64,000 bases of DNA from Bradyrhizobium sp. LHD-71 (lineage in GTDB: Bacteria; Pseudomonadota; Alphaproteobacteria; Rhizobiales; Xanthobacteraceae). The stretch is taken from assembly GCF_031157255.1 (NCBI RefSeq), contig NZ_JAVIFX010000021.1:62001-126000 (forward strand), in the 5' to 3' direction. The first letter of the stretch is position 1. Each line of letters starts with the position of its first letter. The translations under genes were made by a program, and so were the position numbers. Below, piece after piece: positions 49,291-58,187 of this stretch. The notes under the pieces are model-generated. The model was not told the origin of the DNA. It made no database searches and was given only the letters and a program-made list of their open reading frames with translations.

Positions 49291-49516
49291 CTCGAAGCGC
49301 TCTTCTCGTGATGGGCCTCCGCCAAATGCGGAGCATACATTCCTCGAGCTGCCATGGTGCAGGGAACATCGTCACCACGGACGCGTTGATGAGGCGGCCG
49401 ATCCGACGGCGATGCCTGCGCGAGCGAAGAGCGTTGCTGGACCCGCACGCATTTGCGCGCGCGACAGGGTCCTTCGGATCGGCCGGCTTCCGCCGCATGA
49501 CCGCTTGCGCGTCCGA

Positions 49517-49798
49517 TCAAGTCTTTCCTTGAATGCGTGTTCTCGATCGCGTCCGGCTGCTGGCGGACGACGCATCGCCATTGTGGGGCTCAACGGCCTC
49601 GGTCATCTTGCTCGGCGCTGGCGCCTGTCGGGCCGGCTTGCGCGACGGCTGCCAGATCAGCTCCCCGGCCTGGACATCCGGCCTGGCCGCAGGACCGTTC
49701 GATGCGTTTGTCTCGCCCGAAGACAAAAAGAACCATGTCCCAAGCGCGACCAGTGCAAGGGCGAGCACGATCATCAACGGCTCGCCCGCGCCTTCCAT
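49517..49798 (-). CDS. Small one-span membrane protein with polar tail
   Basis: 93 residues from MEGAGEPLMIVLALALVALG. One hydrophobic helix (about 8-25) then 65 disordered residues rich in P, S, R. Alternative start at 49840 adds 14 residues. Family not recognised. Confidence 0.5.
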   Translation of the reverse strand: MEGAGEPLMIVLALALVALGTWFFLSSGETNASNGPAARPDVQAGELIWQPSRKPARQAPAPSKMTEAVEPHNGDASSASSRTRSRTRIQGKT

Positions 49799-50043
49799 CG
49801 GACGCGCAGATTTGCCGGGCCTTCGTTCAGGATATCGCATGCAGCGTCAACGCGCGACGACGCTCCCGGTTCGGCCGTGCCGGCTCTCTTTCGCTAACCA
49901 ACATGTCCCGCGGCACGTTTTCTTCGCGGTTGTGAACCGAATGAACCGGCGGTTGCAGGAACCGCGGCCGCCGGGAATGGACCATGACGAACGAGCGACA
50001 GGACGTGCCGCACGTCGGAGCCTCCCGGCCGGCAGGCCTTCAG

Positions 50044-51105
50044 TCACCGTGATCGCAGGATCCGGCTGATCGTTCGTGGGGAGAGCAGGAAGCGCTCGGT
50101 GTCGCCGGTGCTCACCGTCGTTTCTTCACCGGCCGGCGCCGGCTCTGCATCGGTCCGCGCCGGGCAGAACACGTTCAGCGCGGCCGGTCGCGTGCGGTAG
50201 CGCAACGGCGTGTTGATCCGTTCGACCTCGCCGTCAAACGCAACGAGCAGCCGCCGCTTGCGCGAGCTGATCACCAGCTCCTTCACGATCAGCGTCCGCA
50301 GATCGCGTTCGGCCTCGAACAGGCCGAGCATGCAGCGCAAGGCGAGCCACGCGAGCGAGACTGCGCTGCGCGGTCGGGCGATGTGAAGCGAGAGCGTTCC
50401 CGACGTGAGGTCGTGCCGACGGCCGAGATCGAAGCCGGTCAGGTTGTACTGGTTGTTGCCGACGAAAAGGCAGGGGCTGCGATGGTCTTCCACGGTGTTG
50501 CCAGCCTTGATGTGGAGCCGCCGCATCGGCAGGTAGCGCGCCGCGCGCGCGGCGGCGAACAGCATGGCCACCCACTTCCAGAGCCCGCGGCGCCGCCGGC
50601 GCTCGCGATCGATGACCAGGAACGGGTAGACGCCGATGGAAGAGTTGTTCACGAAGACGCGCCCGTTCACCTCTGCAGCATCGACCGCGGTCACGTGGCC
50701 CCTGGCGATCACCTCGACCGCCTCGCCCAACTCCCGCGGCAGGCCGACGTCCTTCGCGAAATTGTTGAAGGTGCCGAGCGGAATGATCCCCATCGGCACA
50801 CCGGTGTCGGCCAAAGCTCCTGCGATGGCGCCGATCGTCCCGTCGCCGCCCGCTGCAATGACGGCGTCCAGACGGCCCGCGAGGGCTTCGCGGCAGGCAT
50901 TGCCGGCCTCCAGAGCAATCGACTCCGGCGTCACCGCGCGAATGTCAGCCGCGATGCCATGCGCCGAAAATGCGGACGCGAGCACGTCGCTCAGCGGCTC
51001 GCCGCGCGCGGCGGAAGCCGAACCGGCCCCCGCATTGAGCAGCACGCGCAAACGCTGCGGCGGTAGTTCGGGCTGCGGAGCGGCTGGCGTGGACGACGGA
51101 GGCAT
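50044..51105 (-). CDS. Diacylglycerol/sphingoid lipid kinase-family protein
   Basis: 353 residues. The catalytic domain holds 'LRVLLNAGAGSASAARGEPL', the glycine loop 'DAVIAAGGDGTIGAIAGALA', 'GVPMGIIPLGTFNNFAKDVG' and 'FVNNSSIGVYPFLVIDRERR', as in YegS/DgkB/BmrU-type lipid kinases. A C-terminal beta-rich domain follows. Its start overlaps the PAP2 gene stop (ATGA). A lipid kinase next to a lipid phosphatase suggests phospholipid turnover at the inner membrane. Confidence 0.88.
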   Translation of the reverse strand: MPPSSTPAAPQPELPPQRLRVLLNAGAGSASAARGEPLSDVLASAFSAHGIAADIRAVTPESIALEAGNACREALAGRLDAVIAAGGDGTIGAIAGALADTGVPMGIIPLGTFNNFAKDVGLPRELGEAVEVIARGHVTAVDAAEVNGRVFVNNSSIGVYPFLVIDRERRRRRGLWKWVAMLFAAARAARYLPMRRLHIKAGNTVEDHRSPCLFVGNNQYNLTGFDLGRRHDLTSGTLSLHIARPRSAVSLAWLALRCMLGLFEAERDLRTLIVKELVISSRKRRLLVAFDGEVERINTPLRYRTRPAALNVFCPARTDAEPAPAGEETTVSTGDTERFLLSPRTISRILRSR

Positions 51106-51812
51106 CAGCGCGCCTGCCGCGGACGGGACACGGTGTCCTGCCGCCTCCGCTGCCGCGATCCGATAAAGACCCAGCAGGCGACGGCCCAGCTCGCGCCGAT
51201 GCACCAGCCGCCGAGGATGTCGGTCGGATAGTGGACGCCGAGATAGACGCGGCTCGTGCCGATGAGAAGGATCAGAAGCAGCGCCAGCGTAAGCAGGTAG
51301 CCGCGGATCGGACGGAACGTCGCCGAGCGGCTCGCCAGGATCGCAAGCGTCAGATACGTGCTCGATGACACCGCCGCATGGCCGCTCGGAAAACTGGCCG
51401 TGAAGACCTCGACCAAGGGACCGACGAGATCCGGGCGCGGGCGCGCGAAGCCGAGCTTGATCAGGCTGTTGATGACGATGGCTCCGAATACGGCTGCGAG
51501 CAGGCCAAGCGCGCCGGCGCGATCGTTCCTGATGAGCAGAACGCCGGCCACCCCGGCGCAAAGCATGCCGAGCACGGTGAAGCTGCCGAGCGCCGTGACA
51601 TCGCGCGACGCCTCCCGGAGCCAGGCGGGACCGACCACTGTGCCTGGATCGCCGGGCACGCGAAAAGCCAGCATCAGCCAGCGGTCGAGCGCCGTCTCCT
51701 GCTGAATGAACTGGGTTGAAATGACGAGGAAGACGAACAGCGGCCCCGCGATGCCCGCGGCCAGCAACCACGCGCGAACATCCGGATATTCCCCTCGATG
51801 GTCTTCTGGCAT
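51105..51812 (-). CDS. PAP2-family membrane phosphatase
   Basis: 235 residues, about six spans. The three PAP2 motifs are complete: K-x6-R-P in 'KLGFARPRP', 'SFPSGHAA', and 'SRVYLGVHYPTDILGG' (His and Asp). Predicted to dephosphorylate phosphatidic acid, undecaprenyl-pyrophosphate or similar at the periplasmic face. Coupled to the lipid kinase at 50044. Confidence 0.9.
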   Translation of the reverse strand: MPEDHRGEYPDVRAWLLAAGIAGPLFVFLVISTQFIQQETALDRWLMLAFRVPGDPGTVVGPAWLREASRDVTALGSFTVLGMLCAGVAGVLLIRNDRAGALGLLAAVFGAIVINSLIKLGFARPRPDLVGPLVEVFTASFPSGHAAVSSSTYLTLAILASRSATFRPIRGYLLTLALLLILLIGTSRVYLGVHYPTDILGGWCIGASWAVACWVFIGSRQRRRQDTVSRPRQAR

Positions 51813-51821
51813 CCGCCTCGC

Positions 51822-51983
51822 TCAGACCGGGACGGGTGCAGCGGCGGATGCCGGCACAGGCACCCGTGTCCGGTCGCGGTTCTCGCTGACGTCGAGCACG
51901 ATCGCGGACTGCTTGCAGGTGTCGCACGCGAAGCGCCGCGGCTCCTTCAAGATCATCTTGCTGTTGCAGGCCCGGCAGTTCAT
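51822..51983 (-). CDS. Small zinc-ribbon protein (53 aa)
   Basis: MNCRACNSKMILKEPRRFAC followed by DTCKQSAIVLDV and a P/A tail. C-x2-C (C3, C6) and C-x2-C (C20, C23) form a zinc-ribbon. It lies nine bases upstream of PAP2 on the same strand, so it may head that operon. Confidence 0.65.
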   Translation of the reverse strand: MNCRACNSKMILKEPRRFACDTCKQSAIVLDVSENRDRTRVPVPASAAAPVPV

Positions 51984-52064
51984 GGCGCCGGCTCAACGTG
52001 GGACCGTGGCATCAGTTCCACTTTGCCCGCATGACGTCGCTCGCGGCGAATTGCCACCTGCAGC

Positions 52065-52259
52065 TTAGACGGCGAACGGTCCGATGCGCCGGAATGCGGT
52101 CTCTGATCGCGGCAGCGGCACGACCGAGGCGTTGGCGCATCTGGCGCAAATGAACTTCGCCTGCCGGACGAAGTGTCCGACCTCCCCCTCCGCGAGCGCC
52201 ATCGGCCATGCGCTGCACTTCGGACATCTGGGCAGATAGGGGTCTGGATTGTTCTCCAT
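52065..52259 (-). CDS. Small zinc-ribbon protein (64 aa)
   Basis: 'MENNPDPYLPRCPKCSAWPM' and 'VRQAKFICARCANASVVPLP': two C-x2-C knuckles separated by about 25 residues. Cytoplasmic; likely metal-binding regulator or adapter. Unrelated by sequence to the neighbour at 51822 beyond the knuckles. Confidence 0.65.
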   Translation of the reverse strand: MENNPDPYLPRCPKCSAWPMALAEGEVGHFVRQAKFICARCANASVVPLPRSETAFRRIGPFAV

Positions 52260-52429
52260 GGCTACATCTTCGTTCGCAATTTCTAGGGGAGCTCACGCCT
52301 GAAAAAAGGCGCGTACGAGATTTGCAATGGTACGCCGTCGTCGATGGAGAATCTAGGACCGGCGACGAAGTTCCAGCGTGGCGGAACGATTGCGCGCATC
52401 ATGCCTTTGATTCCTTTTGGAGGCAACGA

Positions 52430-52708
52430 ATGGCACAAGCAGCATGGAAGCGGCCCGGCTCGCCGATCGGCAAGAAGGGACCGCGCAAGGCCAATCCGAA
52501 ATACAAGCGCCACGCGCGTCAGCCCTGGAGCGCCAGCGAGGTGAAGCAGCTCCGCTCGCTCGCGAAGGCGAACACCCCGACCGGCGTGATCAGCCTCAAG
52601 ATGCAACGTCCGCCAGGCGCCATCTCCAGCAAGGCGCAGCGCGAGGGCATCTCGTTGAAACCCATCAACCGCTCGCCTTACAACCGGCGAAAGAAAACGC
52701 GCCGCTAG
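52430..52708 (+). CDS. Small basic helix-turn-helix-like protein
   Basis: 92 residues. A basic leader 'GSPIGKKGPRKANPKYKRHA' is followed by 'QPWSASEVKQLRSLAKANTP' and 'PPGAISSKAQREGISLKPIN'. The W-S-x-x-E-x-x-x-L...GxIS-K pattern resembles a SANT/Myb-like (GcrA-like) DNA-binding helix-turn-helix. GGAGG precedes the ATG. Regulator or nucleoid role inferred. Confidence 0.7.
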   Translation: MAQAAWKRPGSPIGKKGPRKANPKYKRHARQPWSASEVKQLRSLAKANTPTGVISLKMQRPPGAISSKAQREGISLKPINRSPYNRRKKTRR

Positions 52709-52758
52709 GCGCTCGCGCCGCCTGCGTTGAGCCGGGCACGAAACGATACTCAACAGAG

Positions 52759-53697
52759 CTATTCGGCAGCGCTGAGCAGCCCTGGTTGCCTGGGGTCATA
52801 TGGTCTGCACTGCAGATCGACAGCCGGGTGCGGCTCCAGGCTATGAACAGCGTTGAGATAGCGCTGCGAGATGCTCTTCAACACACGCGGCTCACGGAGT
52901 TTGTCGCCATCGCATTCGCTGATCAGAGTAATTTCGTTCAGCGTGCCGACGAACGCCATTTCGTCCGCGAAGACGAGCTCCGTACGCTCAATGGGCCGAC
53001 GCTCGAACGGTATGCCCATGGTCTTGCAAAGCTCTTCGATGATATCGACCGTGATGCTCTCCAGCGCACCTTCCCACCAGGGTGGCGTGATCACCTTGCC
53101 ATCCCGCACCACGAGAATGCATGACCCGATCGACTCCGCCACCCGACCGTGTTGATTCAGCAATATCATCTCAGGATAGCCTCGCGATCGGCCTTCGACC
53201 TTAGCAAGACGGGTCACCTGATAGTTGCTGCTTGTTTTAATGCGAGCAGGTAGTGCATTGTCCGCCCCGCGCTGCCACGTGCTTACACCTGTTGTAATAG
53301 AGGTGGGCATGTTCATGACATGAAACGCGGTGAGGACCAGGTTGGACTTGGTCCCCTCGCCCCAATGCCCTTCCTCTACGTAAAGCGTAGCCCGCGTCCA
53401 CATGCTGCGGCCGGGCTCATACATTGTCTGAACCAGGGAGTGGTTTGCATCGATCCACTCCTGACAGGTCATATCAAAGGGAATATGGAGGAATTTGGCC
53501 GAGCGTTTGAGCCTGGCCCAATGCCGCGGCAGCGCCAAAAAACCGAAGCTGCCATCGGGTTGCCAGTACCCGCGCAAACCCTCGAAAACGTTGAGCCCTC
53601 TTACGACCGCTTCGCTTGAAACATGGAAGCGAGCCTCTTCCCACACAGTAATACCGCCGCCAAACCAGACATACTTTGGCTTCTGCAATTGAACCAT
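52759..53697 (-). CDS. Class IV (branched-chain-type) aminotransferase
   Basis: 312 residues. 'YVWFGGGITVWEEARFHVSS', 'VRGLNVFEGLRGYW', the Schiff-base lysine in 'ARIKTSSNYQVTRLAK', 'LNQHGRVAESIGSCILVVRD' and 'GALESITVDIIEELCKTMGI' mark fold-type IV PLP enzymes (IlvE/D-amino-acid aminotransferase). The position-specific residues in 'ADEMAFVGTLNEITLI' differ from textbook IlvE ('FFTGTA-EI'), so the amino donor may differ. Stands alone in its strand. Confidence 0.87.
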   Translation of the reverse strand: MVQLQKPKYVWFGGGITVWEEARFHVSSEAVVRGLNVFEGLRGYWQPDGSFGFLALPRHWARLKRSAKFLHIPFDMTCQEWIDANHSLVQTMYEPGRSMWTRATLYVEEGHWGEGTKSNLVLTAFHVMNMPTSITTGVSTWQRGADNALPARIKTSSNYQVTRLAKVEGRSRGYPEMILLNQHGRVAESIGSCILVVRDGKVITPPWWEGALESITVDIIEELCKTMGIPFERRPIERTELVFADEMAFVGTLNEITLISECDGDKLREPRVLKSISQRYLNAVHSLEPHPAVDLQCRPYDPRQPGLLSAAE

Positions 53698-54107
53698 GTT
53701 CCGCCCCAGCGCGGCAACGCGCAGCCCGCGCGCTCGACGGCGTTTATGGATTAAGCTGCCGCCTGTCGACTCCCGCGCGTGCAAAATATTGCGCTCGCGA
53801 AAAGTGAGAGTTGAGGAATCTCAAGTCAGCTGAGAACTTCCCGTCGATGTCCACCGCCGCAATGTCGTCTCGGACGTTCCCGCGCCTCGTCCGAATAATC
53901 CGCGCATCTAAACCGGGTTACGCGAAGGGATGGAAATCAGGCCTTTCCGCCAAGTTCCGTCAAGTATCGCCCCTAAACTGATTGATTAATTGTCCCGGAT
54001 GGCATTCCCTACCATGATACGGACGACGTCCAGCCGAGCGACGCTGGCGCCTTGGCGAAAGTCGCAGAATGAACGGTAGGAAACGATAGGAAACGTCGGG
54101 GACGACA
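53698..54107. other. Intergenic stretch, no gene seen
   Basis: Holds an upstream region for two divergent genes. A short tandem GGAAACG motif occurs at 54078-54095 (GTAGGAAACGATAGGAAACG), just before the small gene at 54108, possibly regulatory. Nothing else stands out. Confidence 0.5.
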
Positions 54108-54242
54108 ATGTACAGCGGCACTCAGAATCGGGGTTTTGGCAATCGCACAAGAATGCGGGCGTGGAAGGTGGCGGTCTTGATCACCATAGGTATGGCTGCC
54201 TTGGTCTACATCGCCTACCAGACAAAAATGGCTATGCCCTGA
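54108..54242 (+). CDS. Small one-span membrane protein (44 aa)
   Basis: MYSGTQNRGFGNRTRMRAWK then VAVLITIGMAALVYIAYQTK and MAMP. Basic N-terminus, one hydrophobic segment. A strong hairpin terminator follows 26 bases later, which supports it as a transcribed unit. Confidence 0.55.
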   Translation: MYSGTQNRGFGNRTRMRAWKVAVLITIGMAALVYIAYQTKMAMP

Positions 54243-54267
54243 GCGATCGACCCACACTTCAGGCAGA

Positions 54268-54293
54268 CGAAAGGGGCGCGATGCGCCCCTTTC
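54268..54293. terminator. Bidirectional terminator hairpin
   Basis: CGAAAGGGGCGC pairs with GCGCCCCTTTCG, with T-rich sequence on the plus side and A-rich on the other; serves the small gene at 54108 and the convergent gene at 54319. Confidence 0.8.
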
Positions 54294-54318
54294 GTTATTC
54301 GGAGTAAGACTCCGCCGG

Positions 54319-55476
54319 TCAGTCGACCACTTCCACGACCTTGTGTTGCTCCGGATCGATGAGAACGATCTGGTCGCCGACCGTCAGCATCCGGTAGGAC
54401 GAAAGCTGCGGATTGTCGCGGGCTAGCTCCTCCGGCACGGCCTGCAACTGCAGGCAATTGGCATCCAACGCACCGCCCGGCTGGGTCGAGCCGGTGGTGC
54501 GAACCGCGGACCGCCTCAACACCTCGCGCTGTTCATGCGAGATCACGACGCGATCACCGCCGACCCGCGCCGAGGCCGTGCCGCTCGGACCGGACCGCCG
54601 AATGACGTCGACGACCTCACGCCGGCCCGGTTCGATGATGACGATCTCGTCCTCGACCACGGTGTATTCGTAGCCGCGATATTGCGGCACGATCTCAACG
54701 ATGTCAGGCGGCAACGGCCGCCCGCGCACATCGCGCGGCACCCGCGCGCCGATATTCACGTCAACGTTGACGTTCGTGCGTGCGTCCGACCGTTCGCGCT
54801 GCAGGCGATCGATGACGCGTGTCCGCTGCTCTTCGTTGATGTCGGCGGATACGGACGTGCCGTCCCTGCGCTGAGCCTGATCAGTTGAAGGCGCCGTGCC
54901 CGGCTGTTGCTGGCTCTGCTGTGGTTGCCCGGGCTGCTGCCGGACGCCCTGCTGCTGTCGCGCGTCTGCCGGCTGACCGGTCTGGCCTGTCTGGCCTGCC
55001 CGGTTGTCCTGGTCCCGCTGCTGATCGCGGGTCTGCTGCTGCTTCTGATCGGCGGGCTGCCTGCCGTCGCGCGCCGGCTGATCCTGCGTTTGCTGCGTGG
55101 AGCCTTTGGCGCCTGGCGCTGTGCGATCGCGCTGGTCCTGGCTCTGCTTTCGCTGCTCGGCAGGCTGCCTGCCCTCGCCGCCCTTCTGGTCCTCGCTCTG
55201 TTGGGTCGGCCGTTTGCTGTCACGCGCTGACGGGTCCTCGGCCTGTTTGCGCTCATCCATTGCGCCTGCTTTTGGCGCGGGCTGCTGCGCGCGATCCTGC
55301 GACCGTTCGGACGCTCCCTTGTCGCTTGCAGCCGGACGCCCGGTGTCCTTCGACGCCGGCGACTGCATGCGCGGACTATCGTCGCGCTGCGCGGGACCTT
55401 GTGTCTGTGCGATCACGGCGCTTGTTCCAAGAGCGAGTGCGACCGCAGTGGTGCCAAGCCATTTCATCGTCGTCAT
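54319..55476 (-). CDS. DUF1236-type exported protein with long Q-rich region
   Basis: 385 residues from MTTMKWLGTTAVALALGTSA. Signal peptide ending 'VIAQ'. Residues ~25-205 are low complexity (Q, D, R, P, G). Towards the end two blocks, 'IVEIVPQYRGYEYTVVEDEI' and 'SSYRMLTVGDQIVLIDPEQH', match the DUF1236 layout that ends rhizobial exported proteins. Periplasmic or surface-associated. A TGAAC-N17-CGTT stress promoter sits 37 bases upstream. Confidence 0.78.
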   Translation of the reverse strand: MTTMKWLGTTAVALALGTSAVIAQTQGPAQRDDSPRMQSPASKDTGRPAASDKGASERSQDRAQQPAPKAGAMDERKQAEDPSARDSKRPTQQSEDQKGGEGRQPAEQRKQSQDQRDRTAPGAKGSTQQTQDQPARDGRQPADQKQQQTRDQQRDQDNRAGQTGQTGQPADARQQQGVRQQPGQPQQSQQQPGTAPSTDQAQRRDGTSVSADINEEQRTRVIDRLQRERSDARTNVNVDVNIGARVPRDVRGRPLPPDIVEIVPQYRGYEYTVVEDEIVIIEPGRREVVDVIRRSGPSGTASARVGGDRVVISHEQREVLRRSAVRTTGSTQPGGALDANCLQLQAVPEELARDNPQLSSYRMLTVGDQIVLIDPEQHKVVEVVD

Positions 55477-55512
55477 GAGTGGTTCTCCTCCATTGTACCG
55501 CCCGTCCGCGTG

Positions 55513-55538
55513 AACGCCCGGGCGACGGTGAAGGTTCA
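55513..55538 (-). promoter_or_regulatory. EcfG-type promoter (near match), minus strand
   Basis: On the minus strand TGAAC (55538-55534), 17 bases, CGTT (55516-55513), 37 bases before the DUF1236 gene. One mismatch in the -35 box. Confidence 0.5.
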
Positions 55539-55825
55539 TGGAGCTTTGGCAAAACGCGCGCCGTTCGCCGCAACGTAGGCGCTTGCGCAGCGATGAAGCT
55601 TTGGGTTGAAGACGCCGGCGTCTCGTGTGGCGCTGATGTGGCGAATGCTGATGCTGCTTGTGACGCTGCCGTTCATTTTGGGTTCAGGGACGCAACGAGG
55701 GAACGAAACATTCGCGCGAAGCCGGCGACGCGGAGGACCATCCGTCGCTGCAACCCTGTCAGGTGATTGACACTTCTCGCGCCGGCGCAGGCAACCGACC
55801 CGCGCAGCCGCGCGTTTCCCCCAGG
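55539..55825. other. Intergenic stretch between divergent genes
   Basis: About 290 bases between the DUF1236 promoter and the histidine kinase start, without a recognised gene or hairpin. Confidence 0.45.
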
Positions 55826-56803
55826 ATGGAACAGACCTATTTGCGGTGGCTTCCGAATCGGCCGCAGCCGCGTGTTGTGCGCTACGGCACGACCGCGCTC
55901 CTGGTCGGTCTCTGCTTCGTTCTGTTTGCCGCTCTGCACGAGCGAAACGGCATCATCGGCTTTTATCTTATGTTGCCGGCGATCTTCGCCGCTTCGGTGA
56001 TGTTCGATCGCGGGTCGGGCATTTTCGCCGTCGTGCTCAGTTGCCTGCTGCTTTATCTTGCTCTGCGGCACACCGGCAGCATCGCGCTACCGGCCGAACT
56101 GGTGCTTCCTTTCGTCATATTCGGCGTGATGGCGCTCGGGCTTGCGGTTGTCAGCGAGGCGTTTCGCACGGCCTGGGAACACGCGACCATCGCGGAGCGG
56201 CAGAAGGACCTGTTGCTGAGCGAGCTGGGCCATCGCACGCAGAACAACCTGGCCATGGTCATTTCCGTGCTGTCTCTGCAGGCTCGCTCGAAAACAAGCC
56301 CCGAGACACGCGCCGCGCTCGCGAACGCGGTGGCGCGCGTTCAGGCCATTGCCAGCGCGCATCAGCACTTTCAGCCGGTGAGGCAGAATGGAAGCGTGGA
56401 GATGCGCTTATATCTGGAGGAGCTTTGCCGGCATCTGGGCGACTCGCTCCGCGACGTCCGGCCGATCGCGATCAAGGTCGAGTCCGACGCCGTGCACCTG
56501 CCGACGGAACAGGCCGTTCCGATCGGTCTCATCACCAATGAGCTCGTCACCAACGCGTTCAAGCACGCATTCCCGGACGACCGGAGCGGCACGGTTCGGG
56601 TGATCCTCAAGAAGACAACGACGTCTCTGGTTCTGGCGATCGAGGACAACGGCGTCGGCTGTCCAACGGACAGGCAGGAGCACATCGGCTCGCGCCTGAT
56701 ACGTCTTCTTGCCGAGCAGCTTGAGGCCAAGCTCACCTATGAGGACGCAGGACCCGGATGTCGCGTCCGCGTGGAGTTCATTCCCAGGTACGCGGTCGCC
56801 TGA
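55826..56803 (+). CDS. HisKA_2/HWE-type sensor histidine kinase
   Basis: 325 residues from MEQTYLRWLPNRPQPRVVRY. Three to four membrane segments in the first 120 residues, with little periplasmic loop (DUF4118-like). The phosphorylated His lies in 'LLSELGHRTQNNLAMVISVL'; the ATPase domain shows 'VPIGLITNELVTNAFKHAFP', 'LAIEDNGVGCPTDRQEHIG' and 'GSRLIRLLAEQLEAKL'. HisKA_2 kinases commonly phosphorylate PhyR or single-domain regulators in the general stress pathway. A GTG at 55763 could extend it. Overlaps the convergent methyltransferase by 26 bases. Confidence 0.85.
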   Translation: MEQTYLRWLPNRPQPRVVRYGTTALLVGLCFVLFAALHERNGIIGFYLMLPAIFAASVMFDRGSGIFAVVLSCLLLYLALRHTGSIALPAELVLPFVIFGVMALGLAVVSEAFRTAWEHATIAERQKDLLLSELGHRTQNNLAMVISVLSLQARSKTSPETRAALANAVARVQAIASAHQHFQPVRQNGSVEMRLYLEELCRHLGDSLRDVRPIAIKVESDAVHLPTEQAVPIGLITNELVTNAFKHAFPDDRSGTVRVILKKTTTSLVLAIEDNGVGCPTDRQEHIGSRLIRLLAEQLEAKLTYEDAGPGCRVRVEFIPRYAVA

Positions 56804-57578
56804 GCGCGGAAACAATCGAATACTCGATCTCCTCCACGAACCGATCTTCACTGGACAAACGGGAAAGACGTTCGCGTAGATCGCTTTCAAATGCCTCTTG
56901 TAAATCCCCCAACACCACATGCGACGCGAAGGAGGTCGAGCCGAGGTAACCGACAATGCTGTCCGCGGTCCACACGTGAGGCTTACAGATTTCCGTCACC
57001 TTGATATCGGCAAAGGGGGTCTGCGCAAGACACTCTTGATGCAGGGGAGCGGCCTTGAATACCCCGGCGCCAGCCCGTCGCTCCTCACCGAGCCAGTCTT
57101 TGATCGTTCCGATAACGACCTGATGCCAGGGTTGCCGGCCGCTCCAGAAACTCGAAGGTGAGACGGCAACCAGACCGCCCGCGGGCTCGATCAGCTTGTG
57201 CAAGCGATTTGCGACGAAGACACGCTCCATCCAGTGAAACGACGCGCCGAAAATGGCGAGGCGAATCGGAGCTACATCGCTCGGCAAATCCTCGGCTCTC
57301 AAGTTCAGGAAGCTTACATTGGCGATGCCCTTGTCGCGCGCGACGCGTTCGCCGATCTTCAGCATCTCCCGATCGGCGTCGATCGCAATGACTTCGTCAA
57401 ACCAACAGCTAAGGGGCAGAGCTATCTGTCCCGTTCCGCAGCCGCCGTCGAGCAGGCGCCCACAGCCGTCCAGCCGATATTCATTGACGATCCAGTCGAA
57501 TACTTCCTGCGGATAAGGCACGCGGTAGCGCTCATAGTATTCGGCCGCTCCGAGGAAGAGATCGCTCGCCTGTTCCAT
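56778..57578 (-). CDS. Class I SAM-dependent methyltransferase
   Basis: 266 residues from MEQASDLFLGAAEYYERYRV. SAM loop 'LLDGGCGTGQIALPL', acidic 'VIAIDADREML', 'NLRAEDLP', and 'LAIFGASFHWMERVFVANRL' follow the Methyltransf_11 pattern seen in small-molecule or tRNA-like methyltransferases. Its C-terminus overlaps the kinase 3' end. Substrate unknown. Confidence 0.85.
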   Translation of the reverse strand: MEQASDLFLGAAEYYERYRVPYPQEVFDWIVNEYRLDGCGRLLDGGCGTGQIALPLSCWFDEVIAIDADREMLKIGERVARDKGIANVSFLNLRAEDLPSDVAPIRLAIFGASFHWMERVFVANRLHKLIEPAGGLVAVSPSSFWSGRQPWHQVVIGTIKDWLGEERRAGAGVFKAAPLHQECLAQTPFADIKVTEICKPHVWTADSIVGYLGSTSFASHVVLGDLQEAFESDLRERLSRLSSEDRFVEEIEYSIVSALRRPRTWE

Positions 57579-57917
57579 TGCTTCAACGCTTCTCGAAAAA
57601 TGGCTCGAGTTGGTACCCGACAATATCACTCTGTTAACCGCCCATCCGAAGTGCCAGCTAACCGTGGAACGCCGGAAATTACAAATGTCACCTCCGCAAC
57701 TTCGGCATTGGGCATGGACGTGCCGACGCTGAGACGACAATAGTTGATCATCCAGCTAGAAACGATCTACGGATACCGTCCTCGGCGAGGGAGGCTGCAA
57801 CGTCGTGGACATCAGGATATAGACTTCGCGACTTACGCTCCGGCGAGAAGGTGCCACGCTGGTGCAGGCGCTCGCCAACGCGAGTTCCTTTGTCATTGAA
57901 TCTTCATCGAAGGAGCC
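57579..57917. other. Intergenic stretch, no gene seen
   Basis: No gene or clear hairpin; contains the methyltransferase upstream region and leads into the promoter at 57918. Confidence 0.45.
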
Positions 57918-57943
57918 GGAACGGTCTTGAAGGCCCGCAAGTT
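57918..57943 (+). promoter_or_regulatory. EcfG-type promoter (weak match)
   Basis: GGAAC (57918-57922), 17 bases, AGTT (57940-57943). It ends only ten bases before the start at 57953, so the transcript would be nearly leaderless. Confidence 0.35.
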
Positions 57944-57952
57944 CGAAAGGCC

Positions 57953-58105
57953 ATGACCCAGCGAACTCGAAAGTCAGGGCTGTACAAGTTGTTTCTCGCG
58001 ACCCTTCTCGCCGTCGCTGTTTTCGGCATCTTATATAGCGTTGTCGGCGGCAACTATTTGTCGCTGCATCGGGAAGTCGCCGATCGAGGCCGTTCGCCGC
58101 GTTGA
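57953..58105 (+). CDS. Small one-span membrane protein (50 aa)
   Basis: MTQRTRKSGLYKLFLATLLA, 'VAVFGILYSVVGGNYLSLHR', then a basic tail. Positive-inside N-terminus and one long hydrophobic segment. Function unknown. Confidence 0.5.
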   Translation: MTQRTRKSGLYKLFLATLLAVAVFGILYSVVGGNYLSLHREVADRGRSPR

Positions 58106-58187
58106 GGGTTCGGATTTTGAAGCAGCAACGAAGGAAGGGCCGAGCCGTGCTTCAGGAACCAGCTCCGCTGGCTGAAGTTATCTCTTC

